Shown here one piece after another: positions 30,881 through 40,545 of a stretch of DNA of 64,000 bases (positions are counted from its first letter, which is position 1; the number at the start of each line of letters is the position of its first letter). Below the pieces are notes generated by a model. The model saw only the letters and a list, made by a program, of their open reading frames with translations, searched no databases and was not told the origin of the DNA. Both the position numbers and the translations under genes were made by a program. Source of the DNA: Sphingomonadaceae bacterium (GTDB lineage Bacteria > Pseudomonadota > Alphaproteobacteria > Sphingomonadales > Sphingomonadaceae); the NCBI GenBank assembly GCA_030147805.1, contig JASBUR010000009.1, positions 1 through 64,000 of the forward strand, written 5' to 3'.

Positions 30881-31504
30881 GTGGGCGTGACGACGATCGA
30901 CTTCATCTCCGATTTCGTCTGCCCCTGGTGCTACATCGGCAAGCGGAACCTCGACGCGCTGCGCGCCGAGGCGGAGGTCGAGACGCGCTGGCACCCCTAT
31001 CTGCTGCATCCCGAGATGCCGGCCGGCGGCATCGACCGCGCCGAGCTGGTCCGCGCCAAGTTCGGCAGCGTCGAGCGCGCAAAGGAGCTCGGCGCAGCGG
31101 TCGAGCGGGCGGCGCGCGACGCCGGGCTGCATCTCGAACTCGGCAAGGCGCCGCGCGTCCCCGACACGCGCGACGCGCACCGGCTGATGCGCTGGGCGAC
31201 CGGGCAGGGCGTCGCCGACGCACTCGCCGAGGCGCTGTTCGCCGCCTATTTCGTCGACGGCCGCGACATCGGCGACACCGAAGTGCTTGCCGACCTCGGC
31301 GCCGCCGTCGGTCTCGATCGGGCGGTGGTGGCGAAGCTGCTCGCCGGCGACGCCGACCGTGCAGCGGTGCAGGCGCAGGCGGACCATGCCCGGGCGATCG
31401 GCGTCAGCGGCGTCCCGACGATGGTCTTCGACCGGAAGCTCGCGGTGGTCGGCGCACAGCCGGTCGCGGCGCTCCGCGACGCGGTGGCGCAGGCGACGGC
31501 CTGA
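30881..31504 (+). CDS. DsbA-family oxidoreductase (FrnE-like)
   Basis: The product is about 207 residues of thioredoxin-like fold with an inserted helical domain. The active-site motif CPWC lies in DFVCPWCYIGKRNL near the N-terminus, and the cis-proline loop is GVSGVPTMVFD. There is no signal peptide, so it acts in the cytosol, unlike DsbA itself. The FrnE-like subgroup is linked to dithiol/disulfide exchange and stress tolerance. Three GTG starts (30863, 30881, 30887) are possible; the first overlaps the EAL gene. Confidence 0.85.
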   Translation: MGVTTIDFISDFVCPWCYIGKRNLDALRAEAEVETRWHPYLLHPEMPAGGIDRAELVRAKFGSVERAKELGAAVERAARDAGLHLELGKAPRVPDTRDAHRLMRWATGQGVADALAEALFAAYFVDGRDIGDTEVLADLGAAVGLDRAVVAKLLAGDADRAAVQAQADHARAIGVSGVPTMVFDRKLAVVGAQPVAALRDAVAQATA

Positions 31505-31517
31505 CCGAGCGGCGGCT

Positions 31518-32471
31518 TCAGCTGCCGCCGAGGGTAAGACGGTCGAGCTCGGCCAGATCGTCGGCGCTCAGCGTCCAGCCTGTCGCGGCGACGTTCGCGC
31601 GGACCTGCTCCGGCCGGGTCGCGCCGGCGATGATGCTGGAGACGATCGGCTTCCCCGCCAGCCAGCTCATCGCGAGTTCGAGGACCGACCGGCCGCGCGC
31701 GGCGGCGAAGGCGATCAGCGCCTCGACCCGCTCGATCCGGGCCTCGGTCATCTGCTGGGCGAAGCGGCCGATCGCCATGCGGCTGTCCGCCGGGACGTCG
31801 CCGCCCTTGCGATATTTGCCGGTCAGCAGTCCGCTGGCGAGCGGAAAATAGGGGAGCAGCGTCATGTGGCTCGCACGCAGCGCCGGGAACAGCTCGCGCT
31901 CCGCCGAGCGGGCGAGGAGGCTGTATTCGGCCTGCGTCGACAGGAAACGCTCATAGCCGTGATGGCGTGCGGTCCACGCCGCATCGACGAGCTGCCAGCC
32001 GGGGAGATTCGAGCAGGCGATGTGGCGGACCTTGCCGCTGCGAACCAGATCGTCGAGCGCGCCGAGCGTCTCGTCGATCGGCGTGAGCGGATCGGGAAAA
32101 TGATATTGATACAGGTCGATATAGTCGGTGTTCAGCCGCCGCAGGCTGTCCTCGACCGCCTTGAAGATATAGCGCCGGCCGCCGTTGAAGCGCGTGCTGA
32201 CCTCGCGGTTCATCGGCGAGGCGAACTTCGTGGCGAGGACGATGTCGCGCCGGCGCGCGCCGAGTGCCTGCCCGAGCAGACTCTCCGAGCCGCCGGCGGT
32301 GCCGTAGGAATCGGCGGTGTCGAACAGGGTGATCCCGGCATCGAGCGCCGCATGCACCACCGCGGTGGCGCCCGCGTTATCGAGCGACTGTTTCATTCCG
32401 CCGAAATTGTTGCAGCCGAGACCGACGATCGACACCGTCAGGCCCGAGCCGCCGAGTTGCCGGGTTTCCAT
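31518..32471 (-). CDS. Aldo/keto reductase
   Basis: The 317-residue protein has the AKR barrel layout: catalytic tyrosine in [19 protein letters not shown], lysine in DIVLATKF, and histidine in [15 protein letters not shown]-contacting residues come later in [16 protein letters not shown]. It should reduce aldehydes or ketones with NADPH, or act on a pyranosyl substrate; the actual compound is unknown. ATG 32471 follows GGGAGAGG, a good ribosome site. The gene is divergent from the chemosensory cluster. Confidence 0.92.
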   Translation of the reverse strand: METRQLGGSGLTVSIVGLGCNNFGGMKQSLDNAGATAVVHAALDAGITLFDTADSYGTAGGSESLLGQALGARRRDIVLATKFASPMNREVSTRFNGGRRYIFKAVEDSLRRLNTDYIDLYQYHFPDPLTPIDETLGALDDLVRSGKVRHIACSNLPGWQLVDAAWTARHHGYERFLSTQAEYSLLARSAERELFPALRASHMTLLPYFPLASGLLTGKYRKGGDVPADSRMAIGRFAQQMTEARIERVEALIAFAAARGRSVLELAMSWLAGKPIVSSIIAGATRPEQVRANVAATGWTLSADDLAELDRLTLGGS

Positions 32472-32731
32472 CGTCGCCTCTCCCATTTTCGGACAGCGGT
32501 TCGAAATTGCGTCGTGCCGTGACGGCATGCCAGAACGAGGGACGGCGCGCAAAGTCGATGTGCCGCGCGGCCGACACCGCGCGCCGCAGGCGCGTCGAGC
32601 GCTGCCCCGTCCGGCGCCGCCGAAGCGGCCAGCTCCGGATCGACGCGCAGACCGGCTTGGACCGGCGCAGAATTGTCTGGACGCCCTCCGTTGAGGCGCT
32701 ACCTCTGGCCGCTCACAGACGGTGGAACAAC

Positions 32732-34654
32732 ATGGCTCTCGTAAAGACGTCGGCGCTCTCCAGTCGCCGCAAGGCTGCCCGGCCCACAGCGGAAGCGCCG
32801 GCTGAAGCAACCCCGCCGAAGGCGCCGCGCCGACCGGTGGCCGCATCGCGCGCACCGCAGGGCGCCGCCGAGCGCATCGCCGCCGCCACCGAGGAGCTCG
32901 CCACCGGTCTGACCGAGGCCTCGTCGGCGGCCGAGGAGCTTCGCCGATCGATGGAGCAGATCGCCACCGGCGCCGAGGAAGCGGCCGGCGCGTCGCAGGA
33001 ATCGCTCGCCGGCATCGGCGCGCTGAGCGCCGCCTTCGTCGAGGCGCGCCAGCGTGCCGAGGAAGCGCGGCGCCGGACCGAGGCGCTGCAGGGCGCCTTC
33101 GTCGAGACCGCCGTCCACATCGAAGCCTCGGCGGGCGCGATCGCGGCGAACGCCGCGCGCCAGGCCGCGGCGGCGGAGGCGATCGTCGGCCTCGAAGCGC
33201 ATGCCGGCGACATCGGCCAGATCAGCGGGGCGGTCGGTGACATCTCCGAGCAGACCAGCCTCGTCGCGCTCAACGCCACCATCGAGGCGGCGCGCGCCGG
33301 CGATCAGGGCCGTGGCTTCGCAGTGGTCGCCGACGAGGTGCGCGCGCTCGCCGAGGTCTCGGAGCGCAGCGCCGCCGACGTCAAGTCGCTGGCCGCCGCC
33401 GCGGGCGAACAGGTGCGGACCGTCGTGTCTCGGATGCGCGGTGCCGCGGCGAAGGCCGGCGAAGAGGCGGCCGGCGGCCGCGCAGCGCTCGAGCGGCTGA
33501 CCGGGTTGCGCGAGCAGCTGACGGCGCTCGGCGACGGCGCGCAGTCGATCCTCAACGCCGCGGTCGAGGCGGAAGCCGGTGCGCGCGAGGCGCAGCGCGG
33601 TGCCGAGGACGTGGCGAGCGCCGCCGAGGAACAGGCGGCGGCGGCCGCCGAGGCGCAGCGTTCGGTCCAGCAGCAGAGCCTGTCGCTCGACGAGAGCCAG
33701 CAGACCTCGCAGGCGCTCGCCGCCCTGGCCGAGCGACTGCTGCAGCGTCGCGATGAATCGGCGATCGAGCAGCTGGGCGCCTCGGCTGAACAGCTCTCGG
33801 CGACGGTGCAGGAACTGTCGGGCGCGGCCGGCGAGATTCTCGTCGCGGTCGACCAGATCGGCCGCGGCGCGCAGGTCCAGGCGGCCGCGGTCGCGCAGTC
33901 GAACGCCGCGCTCGTGCAGATCGAGCGCGGCGCGTCGGTCGCGCGCGAGCGTGCCGGCGTCGCGCTCGATGGCGTCGCGACGCTGTCCGCGGCGCTCGAC
34001 GAGACCAGCGCCGGCGTCGCTGGCCTGACCGAAGGCGCCGCCGCCGCGCTCGCCGAGACGCGCGAGCTGTCGAAACTGGTCGGCGAGCTGCTCGACAGCA
34101 GCCGCCGCATGGAGAAGGTCGTCGATTCGGTGGCGCTCGTCGCGGTGCAGACGACGATGCTCGCGGTCAGCGGCTCGGTCGAGGCGACGCGCGCCGGCGA
34201 GGCGGGACGCGGCTTCGCGACGGTGGCGGGCGACATTCGCTCGCTGGCGCGCGACGCGGCCGCCAACGCCGATCGCGCCAAGGACATCCTGCGCGCCATG
34301 CAGGACGAGGTCGCGATCGCGCGGCGCGATCTCGATCAGCTCGCCGCGGTCGCCGAGGCCGAGGCGGTGCGTGGGCGTATCGTCGGCGAACGCCTGGCCA
34401 CCGCGCGCGCCGAACTGGGCGAGATCGCCTCGGGCAGTCGCCGCATCGCCGAAGGCGCCGACGCCATCGTCGATGCCGTCCAGCAGGTGCAGGCCGGCAC
34501 ACAGCAGATCGCGGCGGTCGCCGAGGAGGCCTCGTCGGCGGCGCAGCAGGCGGCGGCGGCGGCGCGCGAGCAAGCGCACGGCGCCGAGGAGCTCGCTGCG
34601 GCGATCGAGGAGATCGCCTCGCTCGCCGAAGAGCTGCGGGCCAACCGCGCGTGA
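32732..34654 (+). CDS. Soluble chemoreceptor-like protein with two MCP signalling tips
   Basis: The 640-residue protein has no membrane segment and no recognisable sensor domain. After an Ala/Pro-rich start it is almost entirely helical coiled coil. It holds two copies of the MCP hairpin tip. The first, near residue 172, is canonical ([20 protein letters not shown], then [16 protein letters not shown]). The second, near residue 471, is altered ([20 protein letters not shown], then [14 protein letters not shown]). Glu/Ala pairs resembling methylation sites flank both. Canonical tips bind CheA and CheW, so one chain could contact the array twice. It is the first gene of the cluster, translationally coupled to cheW. 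Confidence 0.88.
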   Translation: MALVKTSALSSRRKAARPTAEAPAEATPPKAPRRPVAASRAPQGAAERIAAATEELATGLTEASSAAEELRRSMEQIATGAEEAAGASQESLAGIGALSAAFVEARQRAEEARRRTEALQGAFVETAVHIEASAGAIAANAARQAAAAEAIVGLEAHAGDIGQISGAVGDISEQTSLVALNATIEAARAGDQGRGFAVVADEVRALAEVSERSAADVKSLAAAAGEQVRTVVSRMRGAAAKAGEEAAGGRAALERLTGLREQLTALGDGAQSILNAAVEAEAGAREAQRGAEDVASAAEEQAAAAAEAQRSVQQQSLSLDESQQTSQALAALAERLLQRRDESAIEQLGASAEQLSATVQELSGAAGEILVAVDQIGRGAQVQAAAVAQSNAALVQIERGASVARERAGVALDGVATLSAALDETSAGVAGLTEGAAAALAETRELSKLVGELLDSSRRMEKVVDSVALVAVQTTMLAVSGSVEATRAGEAGRGFATVAGDIRSLARDAAANADRAKDILRAMQDEVAIARRDLDQLAAVAEAEAVRGRIVGERLATARAELGEIASGSRRIAEGADAIVDAVQQVQAGTQQIAAVAEEASSAAQQAAAAAREQAHGAEELAAAIEEIASLAEELRANRA

Positions 34655-36045
34655 CCGCGGCGGCGGCGTCCCAGCTGCTCGCCTTCGCCGCCGGCGGCGA
34701 GCGGCTGGCGATGCCCGCCGCCGACGTCGTCGAGGTGATTCCCGCGCCGCGCACGACGCGCGTGCCGCATGCGCCCGAGAGTCTGCGCGGGCTCGCCAAC
34801 GTGCGCGGCGCCGTCGTCCCGGTCGTGTCGCTCGCCGGCCTTCTCGGACAGCCCGTCGGGCCCGAGCGCCGGCTGGTGATGCTCGCCGGCGCGACTCCCG
34901 TCGGCCTGCTCGTGGACGAGGTGTCGTCGCTCGTCGCCGAGGCGCGCGCCGCACGGCTCATCGAGCCGCGCCCGCTGCTCGAGCGCGCCTATGCGACGCT
35001 CGCGCCGCGGTCGTCGAAGGGCGCCGCGGCGGCGGTGGTGGAAACCCATGCGCCCGCCGCCGCCGCGACGGCCACCGTCGCGCTGCTGGCCTTCACCGTC
35101 GCCGGCCAGGAGTTCGCGCTGCCGCTCGGCGACGTGCGCGAGGTGCTGCGGATCCCCGAGGGAGTCGCGCTGCTGCCGCACGCCGGCGCCGCGGTCGCCG
35201 GCACCGCCGCGCATCGCGGCCGCCTCGTGCCGCTGCTCGACCTGCGCGCGCTGCTCGCGCTCGGCGCCGGCGAGCGCCGCGCGCCGCCGCGCGTGCTGCT
35301 GACGCGCATCGGACGCCACCGCGTCGGGCTGGTCGTCGATGCCGTCAGCGCGGTGCTCGAGGTCGCCGAGGATCAGATCGACCCGCTGCCGCTGGTGCTG
35401 GCGCGCGGCGCGGCCGAAGCGCGCATCCAGGCGATCTGCCGTCTCGACGACGGCCGGCGGCTGGTATCGGTGCTGTCGAGCGACCGGCTGCTCAACGACG
35501 ACGTCACCGCGCGCCTCGCGCAGGAAGGCCATGAGGACATGAAAGCAGCACCAACCGCCGACGCCGGGGAGGAGCAGATCCTGTTGTTCCGGCTCGGCGA
35601 CGACGAGTTCGGCCTGCCGATTGCTGCGGTCAGCGAGGTGACGCGGCGCCCCGAGCGGCTCACCAGCCTGCCCAAGGCGCCGGCCTTCGTCGACGGCATC
35701 ATGAACCTGCGCGGGCAGGTGCTGCCCGTCATCGACCAGCGCCGGCGCTTCGGCGTTCCCGTCGGCGACGGCGCGCGCAAGCCCGTCGTGGTGGTGCGGA
35801 TCGGCGACTCGCAGGCCGGCTTCGTCGTCGACAGCGTGACCCGCGTCGCCAGCGTGCCCGCCGCGGCGCTGCAGCCGGTGCCCGATCTCGGGGGCGACCA
35901 GGCGGCGACGATCGACCGCGTCGCCTCTTTCGAGGTCGACGGCCGCCTCGTCCTGCTCGTCAATCCCCAGGAGCTGCTCGATCGCGCCGAGCGCGACCTG
36001 CTCGCTGCCATGCATGGCGGATCCGAAGCCCAGCCCGCGTCGTGA
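34651..36045 (+). CDS. cheW: CheW protein with three tandem CheW domains
   Basis: The 464-residue product starts at GTG 34651 overlapping the receptor stop. It contains three CheW-like beta-barrel units at about residues 5-110, 140-290 and 305-455. Each has the pattern of a regulatory strand pair ([61 protein letters not shown]) and a following RG motif ([27 protein letters not shown]). CheW couples receptors to CheA. An ordinary CheW has a single domain of about 150 residues, so this is a natural triple adaptor. The third domain is closest to canonical. Confidence 0.92.
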   Translation: MTAAAASQLLAFAAGGERLAMPAADVVEVIPAPRTTRVPHAPESLRGLANVRGAVVPVVSLAGLLGQPVGPERRLVMLAGATPVGLLVDEVSSLVAEARAARLIEPRPLLERAYATLAPRSSKGAAAAVVETHAPAAAATATVALLAFTVAGQEFALPLGDVREVLRIPEGVALLPHAGAAVAGTAAHRGRLVPLLDLRALLALGAGERRAPPRVLLTRIGRHRVGLVVDAVSAVLEVAEDQIDPLPLVLARGAAEARIQAICRLDDGRRLVSVLSSDRLLNDDVTARLAQEGHEDMKAAPTADAGEEQILLFRLGDDEFGLPIAAVSEVTRRPERLTSLPKAPAFVDGIMNLRGQVLPVIDQRRRFGVPVGDGARKPVVVVRIGDSQAGFVVDSVTRVASVPAAALQPVPDLGGDQAATIDRVASFEVDGRLVLLVNPQELLDRAERDLLAAMHGGSEAQPAS

Positions 36046-37124
36046 TCAAGCTGTTGATCGTCGACGATTCGGCGCTGATGCGGCGGCTGCTCGGCCAGAT
36101 CTTCGCCGCCGAGGACGACTTCGTCGTCGAGATCGCGCGCGACGGCGAGGAGGCGCTTGCCAAGCTGCATGGCTTCGCGCCCGACGTCGTCACGCTCGAC
36201 ATCCACATGCCCGGCATGGACGGGCTCGCCTGCCTCGACCGCCTCATGCTCGAGCGGCCCTGCCCGGTGGTGATGGTGTCGGCGCTCACCGCCGACGGCG
36301 CCGCCGAGACGCTCGAGGCGATGGCATTGGGCGCGGTCGATTTCGTCGAGAAGCCCGGCGGCGCGATCTCGCTGCGTATCGACGAGGTCGCGCCGGTCAT
36401 CGTCGAGAAGGTGCGCGCCGCGTCGCGCGCCCGGCTGCGGACCATGCGGCTGCGCGAGCGCGTGCGGCTGCGAAGCCGCGCCGCCGAGGCGTCGCCGCCG
36501 CCGGTCGCGCGGCGCGCGCGCCGCGTCGCGGCGTCGCCGGCTGCCGCGACCTACCGCATCGTCCTCGTCGGCGCCTCGACGGGCGGGCCGCCGGCGCTCG
36601 ACGCGCTGCTCGCACCGCTGCCCGTCACCTTTCCCTGGCCGATCGTCGTCGCGCAGCACATGCCCGCGACCTTCACCGGCGCGCTGGCGCGGCGGCTCGA
36701 CCGGCTCTGCGCGCTGACGGTGTCGGAGGTGGTACGCGCCACGCCGCTGCTCCCCGGCAACGTCTACATCGCCCGCGGCGACGCCGATGTGCAGCTCTCG
36801 ACGCGCGGCGGCGAGACCGTCGCGATGGCGGTGCCGGCGAGCGCCGAGCACCGCTGGCACCCGAGCGTCGACCGGCTCGTCGCGAGCGCGCTTGCGCAGC
36901 GGCCGGCCGGGCAGCTCGTCGGGGTGTTGATGACCGGCATGGGGTCCGACGGCGCCGAGACGATGGCGCAGCTGCGGTCGCTCGGCGGCCATACAATCGC
37001 CGAGGCCGAAGAGAGCGCGGTGGTCTGGGGCATGCCCGGCGCGCTCGTCCGTCTCGGCGGCGCCGAGACCGTCGCGCCGCTCGATCGGCTCGCCGACGAA
37101 CTGCTGAAGCTGGCGGGCGCATGA
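36042..37124 (+). CDS. cheB: Protein-glutamate methylesterase CheB
   Basis: The 360-residue protein has an N-terminal receiver domain (residues 1-120). The acidic pair is in LIVDDSALMRRLLG and the phospho-acceptor is aspartate 53 in TLDIHMPGMDG. An arginine-rich linker follows, then the methylesterase domain with serine in VGASTGGPPALDAL near 178, histidine in AQHMPATFTG and aspartate in MTGMGSDGAETM. It removes methyl groups from receptor glutamates when phosphorylated by CheA, resetting sensitivity. The start is GTG, overlapping cheW by 4 bases. Confidence 0.95.
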   Translation: MIKLLIVDDSALMRRLLGQIFAAEDDFVVEIARDGEEALAKLHGFAPDVVTLDIHMPGMDGLACLDRLMLERPCPVVMVSALTADGAAETLEAMALGAVDFVEKPGGAISLRIDEVAPVIVEKVRAASRARLRTMRLRERVRLRSRAAEASPPPVARRARRVAASPAAATYRIVLVGASTGGPPALDALLAPLPVTFPWPIVVAQHMPATFTGALARRLDRLCALTVSEVVRATPLLPGNVYIARGDADVQLSTRGGETVAMAVPASAEHRWHPSVDRLVASALAQRPAGQLVGVLMTGMGSDGAETMAQLRSLGGHTIAEAEESAVVWGMPGALVRLGGAETVAPLDRLADELLKLAGA

Positions 37125-37966
37125 GCAGGCGCGGTGCCGACATCCCCTTCGAGCTGACACCCGCCGACCTGCGGCTGTTCAGCGAGTTTCTGTACCGCCA
37201 GACCGGCATGACCTTCGGCGAGAGCAAGCGCTACTATATCGAGCGGCGCATCGCCGACGGGCTCGCCGCCAGCGGCAGCGACAGCATCGGCGCCTATCTC
37301 GCGCGGCTGGCGGGCGACCCGGCGTGCGCGCAGGCGCTGGTCAACAGCTTCACCGTCAACGAGACCTATTTCTACCGCGAGGAGCACCAGCTGGCGGCGC
37401 TGGGGCGCTCGCTGCTGCCGGCGATCGTCGCCAACCGCCGCCCCGGCGATCTCGTCCGCATCTGGTCGATGCCCTGTTCGAGCGGCGAGGAGCCCTATTC
37501 GATCGCGATCTGGCTGCTCGAGAACTGGCCGCTCGTCGACGCCTACAACATCGAGATCGTCGGCTCCGACATCGACACCGCGACGCTCGAGCAGGCGAGG
37601 GCGGGAATCTACGGCAAGCGCGCGCTGTCGCGGCTGCCGGCGCCGCTCGTCGCCAGCTATTTCGAGCCCTGCGGCCGCGGGCGGTGGCAGCTTATCGCCG
37701 ACCTCCGCGAGTCGGTTCGCTTCTCGAGCGTCAACCTGATCGACGAGGCGTCGATGCGCGCCGCGGGACGCTTCGACGTGATCTTCTGCCGCAACCTGCT
37801 GATCTATTTCGACGACGCGTCGCGGCGGCTCGCCGCCGACCGGCTCTTCGACCGGCTCAACCCCGACGGCTTCCTGTGCCTTGGCCATACCGAATCGATG
37901 TCTCGGATCAGCGACCGCTTCGCGATGGCTCGCTTCCCCGACGCGATCGTCTATCGTAGGCGCTGA
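37121..37966 (+). CDS. cheR: Chemoreceptor methyltransferase CheR
   Basis: The 281-residue protein has the CheR N-terminal helical domain, with YRQTGMTFGESKRYYIERR, followed by a SAM-dependent methyltransferase domain. SFTVNETYFYREEHQ is the family signature. RIWSMPCSSGEEPYSIAIW contacts SAM, and IFCRNLLIYFD lies near the C-terminus. It methylates glutamates on receptors, opposing CheB. ATG 37121 overlaps the cheB stop by 4 bases. The protein is normal in length. Confidence 0.95.
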   Translation: MSRRGADIPFELTPADLRLFSEFLYRQTGMTFGESKRYYIERRIADGLAASGSDSIGAYLARLAGDPACAQALVNSFTVNETYFYREEHQLAALGRSLLPAIVANRRPGDLVRIWSMPCSSGEEPYSIAIWLLENWPLVDAYNIEIVGSDIDTATLEQARAGIYGKRALSRLPAPLVASYFEPCGRGRWQLIADLRESVRFSSVNLIDEASMRAAGRFDVIFCRNLLIYFDDASRRLAADRLFDRLNPDGFLCLGHTESMSRISDRFAMARFPDAIVYRRR

Positions 37967-39879
37967 TGGACGAGCTCCTGGCCCAGTTCCTCGTCGAGGC
38001 GCGCGAGCTCATCGCCGCGGCGGGAGAGGATCTCGCGCAGCTCGACCGCGCGCCGGGCGACGCCGCGCGCCTCGACCGCGCCTTCCGCGCGATCCACACG
38101 CTCAAGGGCTCGGTCGCGATCTTCGACATGGCCCCCGCCGGCGCGGCGCTCCACGCCGCCGAGGACCTGCTCGGCGCGGCGCGTGGCGGTCGCCGCCCGC
38201 TCGACGGCACCGCGATCGCCGCGATTCTCGACTGCGTCGACCAGCTCGACCGCTGGGTCGACTGCATGGCGCGCGACGGGCGGCTGCCGCCGCAGGCCGC
38301 CGCCGACGCCGAACGGCTCGTGGCGCTGATCGGAGGCAGCAAGGCTGCCGCGGTCGCGTACCCATCGTCCGACTGGGCGGCGCGCCTGCTCGCGCAGGTC
38401 GGCGGCGCGCCGGCCTCCGCCCGCGTCGCGCTGCGCTATCGGCCCGATCCCGACTGCTTCTTCCGCGGCGACGACCCGCTCGCCGTCCTCGCGGCGGTGC
38501 CCGGCCTGATCTCGCTGACCGCGGCGCCGGTCGAGCCCTGGCCGCCGCTCGCCGAGCTGCAGCCCTTCCTCTGCAACCTTCGCTTCGAGGGACTTAGCGA
38601 CGCGCCCGCCGACGCGGTGCGCGCCGCGCTGCGCTTCGTCGCCGATCAGGTCGAGATCGAGGAGCTCGGCGGCGCGCCCGCCGCCGCGCCCGTCGACGCC
38701 GGCGCGGTACCCGAGGCATCGCGCAGCTTCCGCGTCGACGTCGCGCTGCTCGCCGCGCTCGCCAACGACGTCGGCGAGCTGATCGTCGTCGGCAACGCGC
38801 TCGCGCATGTCGCCGCCGAGGCCGACACGCTCGACCGCGCGCTCGCCGCGCGCCTCGCCGCGGTCCGTACCACGCTCGACGCGTCGGTGGCGCGGCTGCG
38901 CGCCTCGGTCGGGGCGGCGCGCATGACGCCGATCGGTCCGTCGCTGCGCCGCCTGCCGCGGCTGGTGCGCGAGGCGGCGTCGGCGCTCGGACGCGACCTC
39001 GAGCTGACGATGAGCGGCGAGGGCACCGAGATCGACAAGGGCATCGCCGATGCGCTGTTCGAACCGCTGCTCCACCTGCTGCGCAACGCCGTCGACCATG
39101 GCATCGAGCCGGCGGCGGTACGTCTCGCCGCGGGCAAGCCGGCGCGCGGCAGCCTGCGCCTCGCGGCGCGCCGCGCCGGCGACAGCGTCGTCGTCGAGGT
39201 GGCCGACGACGGCGCCGGCATCGACCCGGCGGCGCTGCGCCGCGCCGCGGTCGCGCGCGGGCTGCTCGACGCCGAGGCGGCGGCGCGGCTCGACGACCAG
39301 GCCGCCGTCGAACTGATCTTCGCGCCGGGCTTTTCGACCGCGAGCGCGGTGAGCGAGATTTCGGGGCGCGGGGTCGGCATGGATGCGGTGCGCGCGGCGA
39401 TCGAGCGGCTCGGCGGTCGCGTCGAGATCGCCAGTAGCGTCGGCCAGGGCACGGTCATCCGCCTGCGGCTGCCGCTGACCGCGGTGACGACGCGCGTGCT
39501 GACGGTGCAGGTCGGCGACGACCGCTACGCCGTCGCGGTCGAGTCGATCGTCGAGACCGCGAGCGTCGCGAGCGAGCGCATCGTCAACGTCGGCACCGGG
39601 CAGGCCGTGGTCCTGCGCAACCGCACGCTGCCCTATCTCAGCCTCGCCGAGCTGCTCGGCAAGCGCGGCGGCGCCGCCGCCGCCGACACGCGCCTGCTCG
39701 TGGCGCGCGCTGGCGGCGAGCCGGTGGCGTTCGGCGTCGACGGCTTCGGCGCGCAGCTCGACGTCATGCTGCGCCCGCCCGCCGGCCTGCTCGCGGCGGC
39801 GCCCGGGATCGCCGGGACGAGCCTGCTGGGTGACGGCAGCGTGCTCGTCGCGCTCGACATCGACGAGCTGGTCGGATGA
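37966..39879 (+). CDS. cheA: Chemotaxis histidine kinase CheA
   Basis: The 637-residue kinase has the P1 phosphotransfer domain with histidine 44 in AIHTLKGSVAIFDM. A region resembling the response-regulator-binding P2 domain follows (about 120-225), then the P3 dimerisation helices. The P4 ATP-binding domain has N-box HLLRNAVDHGIE, G1 VADDGAGID and G2 GRGVGMDAV. The C-terminal P5 CheW-like domain has VQVGDDRYAVAVESIVE. It phosphorylates CheY and CheB in response to receptor state. Start and cheR stop overlap by one base (TGATG). The single P1 and normal domain order indicate a functional kinase. Confidence 0.96.
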   Translation: MDELLAQFLVEARELIAAAGEDLAQLDRAPGDAARLDRAFRAIHTLKGSVAIFDMAPAGAALHAAEDLLGAARGGRRPLDGTAIAAILDCVDQLDRWVDCMARDGRLPPQAAADAERLVALIGGSKAAAVAYPSSDWAARLLAQVGGAPASARVALRYRPDPDCFFRGDDPLAVLAAVPGLISLTAAPVEPWPPLAELQPFLCNLRFEGLSDAPADAVRAALRFVADQVEIEELGGAPAAAPVDAGAVPEASRSFRVDVALLAALANDVGELIVVGNALAHVAAEADTLDRALAARLAAVRTTLDASVARLRASVGAARMTPIGPSLRRLPRLVREAASALGRDLELTMSGEGTEIDKGIADALFEPLLHLLRNAVDHGIEPAAVRLAAGKPARGSLRLAARRAGDSVVVEVADDGAGIDPAALRRAAVARGLLDAEAAARLDDQAAVELIFAPGFSTASAVSEISGRGVGMDAVRAAIERLGGRVEIASSVGQGTVIRLRLPLTAVTTRVLTVQVGDDRYAVAVESIVETASVASERIVNVGTGQAVVLRNRTLPYLSLAELLGKRGGAAAADTRLLVARAGGEPVAFGVDGFGAQLDVMLRPPAGLLAAAPGIAGTSLLGDGSVLVALDIDELVG

Positions 39880-40124
39880 GCGTCATGTTCGCCGACGGCG
39901 CCATCCGGCTGGTGGGCGACTGCCCCGTCGAGGACGCCGAAACACTGCTGCAGCTGCTCGTCGAGCATCGCGCGCCCCTCGATCTCAGCGACTGCGGCCA
40001 TATCCATGCCGCGCTGTTGCAGATATTGCTGGCCGCGCGCCCGCCGGTTCAGGGCACGCCCGTCGATTGTTTCGTTCGCGAGCAGGTTCTTCCGCTATTG
40101 AAGCACGGCGAACCTGCCCGCTAA
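39876..40124 (+). CDS. Small STAS-like protein of the chemosensory operon
   Basis: The 82-residue product overlaps cheA by 4 bases. It reads as one alpha/beta unit: IRLVGDCPVEDAETLLQLLVEHRAPLDLSDC, then HIHAALLQILLAARPPV and VDCFVREQVLPLL. The strand followed by the helix HAALLQILLAA resembles the switch region of STAS domains, but the chain is shorter than usual and I cannot confirm the serine/threonine switch. It may bind a partner of the array. Comparable small ORFs occur between cheA and cheY in other alphaproteobacterial clusters. Confidence 0.6.
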   Translation: MSVMFADGAIRLVGDCPVEDAETLLQLLVEHRAPLDLSDCGHIHAALLQILLAARPPVQGTPVDCFVREQVLPLLKHGEPAR

Positions 40125-40161
40125 TATTCCCGCGACCCCGCGGCCGTTCCCGGAGTACTCC

Positions 40162-40545
40162 ATGCCGCCTACCGCGCTAATCATCGACGACAGCAAGCTC
40201 GCCCGCATCGTCTCGGGCCGCGCGCTCGCCGAGCTGCAGCCCGACTGGCAGCGGGTCGAGGCGAACGGTGCGGTCGAGGCGCTGGCGATCGTTAACGAGC
40301 GTCCGGTCGACCTTGCGCTCATCGACTTCAACATGCCCGACAAGGATGGGCTCGAGCTGGCGGCCGAGCTTCGCGCGCTGTTTCCGACGATGCCGATCGC
40401 GATCATCACCGCCAACATCCAGGACGAGGTCATCGCGCGCGCCCGCGCCGTCAACGCCGCCTTCGTCCCCAAGCCCGTCACCACCGAGGGCCTGCGCGGT
40501 TTCGTCTCGGGAGCCGCGTTGCGTCTCAGGTCCCGCGGCGAATGA
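40162..40545 (+). CDS. CheY-like response regulator
   Basis: The 127-residue protein is a lone receiver domain. The acidic pocket is IIDDSKLARIV, the phospho-acceptor is aspartate 55 in LIDFNMPDKDGLEL, the conserved threonine lies in AIITANIQDEV and the lysine in FVPKPVT. There is no output domain, so it acts by binding a partner. It follows the STAS-like gene by 37 bases and overlaps the CheC gene by 4, so it is the probable phosphoryl acceptor from CheA and the CheC substrate. Confidence 0.93.
   Translation: MPPTALIIDDSKLARIVSGRALAELQPDWQRVEANGAVEALAIVNERPVDLALIDFNMPDKDGLELAAELRALFPTMPIAIITANIQDEVIARARAVNAAFVPKPVTTEGLRGFVSGAALRLRSRGE

Noticed and set aside
32515-32527. TGCCGT-G-ACGGCA dyad in the gap before the chemosensory cluster as an operator
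   Set aside because: Only 13 bases and in a GC-rich stretch where such short dyads are common; no second copy or promoter alignment supports it.
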